DNA from: Bacillota bacterium
GTDB lineage: Bacteria; Bacillota; Desulfotomaculia; Desulfotomaculales; Desulfallaceae
NCBI GenBank assembly: GCA_009781965.1
Contig: WQUS01000360.1
Location: forward strand, 1 to 8,843
Length of the DNA: 8,843 bases
Direction of reading: 5' to 3'
The position numbers and the translations under genes are program-made. Below are positions 5,029 to 8,843 of the stretch, in pieces (position 1 is the stretch's first letter; the number at the start of each line of letters is the position of its first letter). Under the pieces are notes generated by a model that ran no database searches, was not told where the DNA came from, and was given only the letters and a program-made list of their open reading frames with translations.

Positions 5029-8000
5029 ATGTCAGGCGCAAACAGTACCAGTAACAACCCTTTTACTCACCTGCACGTCCATACCGAGTACAGCCTTTTG
5101 GACGGCGCCTCCCGCATCAAGAACCTGGTGGAGACCGCCGCCGGCTTGGGCATGCAGTCCCTGGCCATCACCGACCACGGAGTAATGTACGGCGTGGTTG
5201 ACTTTTACAAGGCCTGCCGGCAACAAAACATTAAGCCCATTCTGGGCTGTGAGGTATACGTGGCGCCCCAGACCAGGCACGACCGCACCCCGAAAATAGA
5301 CGACAATCTGCACCACCTGGTGCTGCTGGCCCAAAACGAAACCGGCTACCGGAACCTGCTCCGCCTGGTTTCGCTGGGCTTTACCGAAGGCTTTTATTAT
5401 AAACCGCGGGTGGACAAGGAATTGCTGGCCGCCCACAGCGAGGGGCTAATCGCCTTAAGCGGCTGCATTGCCGGCGAGGTGGCCACCCGGGTTATTCAAG
5501 GCAACATGAAACAGGCCGCCCAAAGCGCCGCCGATTACAGGGATATTTTCGGCCGGGATAATTTTTACCTGGAACTGCAGGATCACGGTCTGGAAGGGCA
5601 GCGCATCGCCAACCGCGGCTTGCTGGAATTACACCGGCAAACCGGTATTCCCCTGGTCGCCACTAACGATGTCCACTATGTGCTCAGAAATCACGCCGAG
5701 ATGCAAGACGTGCTGCTCTGCATCCAAACCGGCAAAACAGTGGACGATCCGAGCCGGATGCGTTTTGAATCCAGTGAGTTCTATCTTAAAGACCGGCGGG
5801 AAATGGAGCTGCTGTTCGGCGAACTCCAAGAGGCCTTGGAGAATACCCAGCTAATCGCGGCAAGATGCAACGTGGAGCTGGAGTTCGGTAAACTGCACAT
5901 GCCCGAATACCGGTTGCCCGGGGAGCAGAACCCATACGCCTACCTGAAAGAGTTATGCGAAGCCGGACTCCGGGCACGCTACGGCGTCATAAGTGAGACC
6001 GTGCAGCAAAGGCTGGATTATGAACTGAACGTAATCAAACAAATGGATTATATTACTTATTTCCTGATTGTCTGGGATTTTATCGACTTTGCCAGGAAAA
6101 ACGACATCCCTGTGGGACCGGGCCGCGGCTCGGCAGCCGGCAGCCTGGTGGCTTACGCCCTGGGGATCACCAATATCGATCCGCTGCGCTACGATTTGCT
6201 TTTTGAGCGCTTCCTTAATCCGGAACGGGTTTCCATGCCTGATATCGATATTGATTTCTGCTTTGAGAAGCGGGGCCGGGTTATCGAATACGTGGCCGAA
6301 AAGTACGGCCAGGATCGGGTGGCCCAAATAGCCACCTTCGGCACCATGGCGGCCCGGGCGGCCATCAAAGACGTGGGCCGGGCCCTGGGCATGCCTTACG
6401 GGGATGTTGACCGCATCGCCAAACTAATCCCCACCGAATTACATATTACTATTGACAAAGCTCTCAGCGATACGCCCGAGCTCAGCGGTCTGTACCGGGA
6501 CGACGACCAGGTGCGCAAGCTCATCGACACCGCCGCCCTCATTGAAGGGATGCCCAGGCACGCTTCCACCCACGCCGCCGGGGTAGTGATCACCCGTCAG
6601 CCCCTGACCCACTACGTACCTCTGTACAAGGCCACCGACGGTCCGCTGACCACCCAGTTCGCCAAAGACCCGGTGGAAGAGCTGGGACTGCTAAAAATGG
6701 ATTTCCTCGGCCTGCGCACCTTAACAGTCATTGCCGACGCTATCCAATCAATTAAGCAAAATAAGGGCGTGGAGATCGATATCGACCAAATCCCCCTGGA
6801 TGATCCCAAGGCCTTCGAGCTGTTGGGCCGCGGTGAAGCCATCGGCGTGTTCCAGCTGGAAAGCAGCGGCATGCGCACTATTTTAAAGGACTTGCGGCCC
6901 GAACTGTTCGAGGACATCATCGCTTTAGTGGCCCTATACCGGCCGGGCCCCCTGGGCAGCGGCATGGTGGAAGACTTTATTAAAAGCAAACACGGCGAAA
7001 AAAAGGCCGTCTATTTGCATCCCAAACTGGAGCCGATCCTCCGGGACACTTACGGGGTGATCCTGTACCAGGAGCAGGTGATGCGCATTGCCAGCGACCT
7101 GGCCGGTTTCTCCCTGGGCGAGGCCGACATGCTGCGGCGGGCCATGGGTAAAAAGAAACCGGAAATAATCGCCGGCCTGCGGGCCCAGTTCGTGGACGGA
7201 GCGGTGCAAAACAACGTCGACAAAAACGTGGCGGGACAAATATTTGACCTGATGGCCTACTTTGCCGGGTACGGCTTCAATAAAAGCCACAGCGCCGCCT
7301 ACGCCATGGTCTCCTACCAAACGGCTTACCTGAAAGCCAATTACCCGGTGGAATATATGGCGGCCCTTTTAACCTCGGTCAATGACAATTCGGATAAAGT
7401 AGCGTATTATATTGAGGAATGCCGGCGGATGGGCATCGACGTGCTGCCGCCGGACATCAACGTCAGCGGCGTCAGTTTCACCGTGGACGGGGATAAAATC
7501 CGGTTCGGCCTGGCGGTAATTAAAAACGTGGGGCAGACCGCCGTGCAATCCATCCTGGAAAACAAAAGACAGGGCGGGCCTTACCTATCATTTGCGGATC
7601 TCTGCCAGCGGCTGGATGTCAAAACCATCAACCGGCGGGTGCTGGAGAATCTGATTAAAAGCGGCGCCCTGGATTCCCTGGGCCATTACCGTTCCCAAAA
7701 GATGGCGGCGGTGGAGGCCGGCCTGGGCCTGGCCCAAGCCTCCAACAAGGATCGCAGTAACGGCCAGCTGTCGCTGCTTGACTTCTGGGGCGAAGACGTG
7801 AAGAACGCCGTGAATATTGAAATGCCTCAAATCAGCGAATATCCGCCCACGGAATTGCTGGCCCTGGAAAAAGAGGCGCTGGGCCTTTATGTCAGCGGCC
7901 ACCCGCTCAACGAGTACCGGGAAATCATCAATCGCAGCGGCTCCCACCAAATTGCCGGCCTGAGCGAACTGGGGGAAAGGTCCGAGGTAGTATTAAGCGG

Positions 8001-8517
8001 CCTGCTGTCAAATATCAAAAAAATCACCACTAAGAAGGGCGACAATATGGCTTTCGCCAGTCTGGAAGATCTGACCGGAGTAACGGAACTGGTTATTTTC
8101 CCGCGCACCTTCCAGGAATACGCCAGCTTGCTGCAGGATGAAAAGGCGGTGCTGGTCAGCGGCCTCACCAATCAAAGCGGCGACGCGGTAAAAATAATCG
8201 TTAACAGCATCAAGCCACTGGAAAAATCACTGGCAAATAAATCAAACGACGCCTTATTCCTCAAGCTGGAACAGGTCTCCACCGGTTTGGCGGCCCGTAT
8301 TCAGCAGGCCTTAAGCGCTTTCCCCGGGGAAACGCCGGTTTATCTTTATTTTCCGGAACGGAAAAAATTGGCCCGCACAGATCAAAAATTCTGGGTTAAC
8401 CTTAACTCAGGGGTGGTAAAAGAACTGGAAAGGCTTTTAGGTCCCGAGCGGGTTAAAATAAAGGAGCAGCCAGGTTACCGGTCAGACCCTGTGTTTGTTA
8501 GTACTCAACTCAGTTAA
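5029..8517 (+). CDS. dnaE: DNA polymerase III alpha subunit, DnaE type
   Basis: Replicative polymerase subunit, 1162 residues, close to E. coli DnaE (1160). The order is: PHP domain from HLHVHTEYSLLDG (14-26) through ITDHG (47-51), GCEVYV (73-78), SGCIAGE (144-150) and TNDVHYV (212-218); palm with PVGPGRGSAAGS (361-372), PDIDIDF (404-410; catalytic Asp405 and Asp407) and KMDFLGL (556-562; Asp558); thumb/fingers with ALYRPGPLGSGM (635-646) and GYGFNKSHSAAYA (747-759); helix-hairpin-helix at about 860-890; and OB-fold at about 985-1065. Metal-ligand His, Asp, Glu and Cys residues of the PHP domain look kept, unlike the degenerate E. coli domain. It is not PolC: no exonuclease insertion is seen. 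The start is ATG 5029 with AAGGAGG at 5014-5020, eight bases away. The last residues (1149-1160) are encoded by a dispersed repeat remnant. pfkA follows after 20 bases. Confidence 0.97.
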   Translation: MSGANSTSNNPFTHLHVHTEYSLLDGASRIKNLVETAAGLGMQSLAITDHGVMYGVVDFYKACRQQNIKPILGCEVYVAPQTRHDRTPKIDDNLHHLVLLAQNETGYRNLLRLVSLGFTEGFYYKPRVDKELLAAHSEGLIALSGCIAGEVATRVIQGNMKQAAQSAADYRDIFGRDNFYLELQDHGLEGQRIANRGLLELHRQTGIPLVATNDVHYVLRNHAEMQDVLLCIQTGKTVDDPSRMRFESSEFYLKDRREMELLFGELQEALENTQLIAARCNVELEFGKLHMPEYRLPGEQNPYAYLKELCEAGLRARYGVISETVQQRLDYELNVIKQMDYITYFLIVWDFIDFARKNDIPVGPGRGSAAGSLVAYALGITNIDPLRYDLLFERFLNPERVSMPDIDIDFCFEKRGRVIEYVAEKYGQDRVAQIATFGTMAARAAIKDVGRALGMPYGDVDRIAKLIPTELHITIDKALSDTPELSGLYRDDDQVRKLIDTAALIEGMPRHASTHAAGVVITRQPLTHYVPLYKATDGPLTTQFAKDPVEELGLLKMDFLGLRTLTVIADAIQSIKQNKGVEIDIDQIPLDDPKAFELLGRGEAIGVFQLESSGMRTILKDLRPELFEDIIALVALYRPGPLGSGMVEDFIKSKHGEKKAVYLHPKLEPILRDTYGVILYQEQVMRIASDLAGFSLGEADMLRRAMGKKKPEIIAGLRAQFVDGAVQNNVDKNVAGQIFDLMAYFAGYGFNKSHSAAYAMVSYQTAYLKANYPVEYMAALLTSVNDNSDKVAYYIEECRRMGIDVLPPDINVSGVSFTVDGDKIRFGLAVIKNVGQTAVQSILENKRQGGPYLSFADLCQRLDVKTINRRVLENLIKSGALDSLGHYRSQKMAAVEAGLGLAQASNKDRSNGQLSLLDFWGEDVKNAVNIEMPQISEYPPTELLALEKEALGLYVSGHPLNEYREIINRSGSHQIAGLSELGERSEVVLSGLLSNIKKITTKKGDNMAFASLEDLTGVTELVIFPRTFQEYASLLQDEKAVLVSGLTNQSGDAVKIIVNSIKPLEKSLANKSNDALFLKLEQVSTGLAARIQQALSAFPGETPVYLYFPERKKLARTDQKFWVNLNSGVVKELERLLGPERVKIKEQPGYRSDPVFVSTQLS
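8474..8508 (-). repeat. Dispersed repeat remnant, copy D, inside the 3' end of dnaE
   Basis: This stretch matches the reverse complement of copy A 1829-1863 at 33 of 35 bases. Its left border coincides with the GTAAC end of copy A. It encodes DnaE residues 1149-1160 (GYRSDPVFVSTQ), with the stop six bases after the repeat match. Only the terminal half of the element is present; the stem part shared by A, B and C is missing. Confidence 0.85.
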
Positions 8518-8537
8518 TATGAAAGGTGGGCATATCA

Positions 8538-8843
8538 TTGCTTAGAATTGCCCTTTTAACCAGCGGCGGCGACGCTCCGGGCATGAACGCCGCCATCCGC
8601 GCCGTAGTGCGTAAAGCCATTTACCACGGCTTGGAAGTGATTGGCATCCAGCGGGGCTACAGCGGTTTTATCGAAGCCGACATGGCCCCGATGAATCTGG
8701 GTTCGGTGGCGGATATTATCCAGCGGGGCGGCACCATCCTGCGCACCGCCCGTTCGGATGAATTCGATACTGTCCCGGGCCGGGCCAAAGCCTATGCCAA
8801 TGTAGAAAGATTTGGCATACAAGGGCTGGTGGTGATCGGCGGC
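8538..8843 (+). CDS. pfkA: ATP-dependent 6-phosphofructokinase (3' end outside window)
   Basis: The first 102 residues of PfkA, which phosphorylates fructose 6-phosphate with ATP at the committed step of glycolysis. LTSGGDAPGMNAAIRAVVR (7-25) holds the ATP-binding GGD loop (10-12) and Arg21/Arg25, the positions that bind the allosteric effector in the Bacillus enzyme; Asp59 and RGGTILRTAR (63-72, Arg72 for ATP) follow, and the window ends in GLVVIGG just before the second nucleotide-binding loop. The catalytic TxD motif lies outside. The start is TTG 8538, eight bases after AAAGGTGG (8522-8529), and it aligns with the usual MKRIAVLTSGGD start. It is 20 bases behind dnaE, probably in the same transcript. 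In Bacillus, accD and accA lie between these genes; here they do not. Confidence 0.95.
   Translation, partial: MLRIALLTSGGDAPGMNAAIRAVVRKAIYHGLEVIGIQRGYSGFIEADMAPMNLGSVADIIQRGGTILRTARSDEFDTVPGRAKAYANVERFGIQGLVVIGG

Overview
The window reads as a chromosomal segment of a Gram-positive, anaerobic-type Firmicute. A relative of the Peptococcaceae (Pelotomaculum/Desulfotomaculum type) is my best guess. This is inference from strong AGGAGG-type ribosome sites, several TTG starts, moderately GC-rich codon use, a GH57/DUF4912 pair and dnaE directly upstream of pfkA. No phage, plasmid, CRISPR, rRNA or tRNA gene is visible. All protein genes belong to known families.

Left part (1-1667, minus strand): a DUF4912 membrane-anchored protein is followed by a GH57 glucan-branching-type enzyme that runs off the left edge. 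They look like one glycogen-related transcription unit. A 269-bp divergent intergenic region (1668-1936) separates it from the plus-strand genes and holds a dispersed-repeat copy.

Middle (1937-4859, plus strand): nth (endonuclease III) overlaps trmL (tRNA wobble 2'-O-methyltransferase) by one base. A MoxR-type AAA ATPase without a visible VWA partner follows. Next come a repeat-rich 196-bp gap and a class I SAM methyltransferase with a TTG start.

Right part (4860-8843, plus strand): a 169-bp gap holds a MITE-like hairpin element. It is followed by full-length dnaE (replicative DNA polymerase III alpha subunit) and, 20 bp later, by the start of pfkA (6-phosphofructokinase), cut by the right edge.

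The most unusual content is non-coding. One family of short dispersed repeats occurs four times in under 7 kb: in the gaps at about 1792-1863, 4041-4136 and 4869-5008, and as an inverted piece at 8474-8508 that supplies the last residues of DnaE. The 4869-5008 copy has near-perfect terminal inverted repeats, an 18-bp perfect internal stem and flanking 7-bp direct repeats, like a non-autonomous mobile element. The 4041-4136 copy is bracketed by 7-bp tandem repeats based on TTCGAAC. I see no new multi-gene system; the repeat family and its capture by a replication gene are the points most worth checking.
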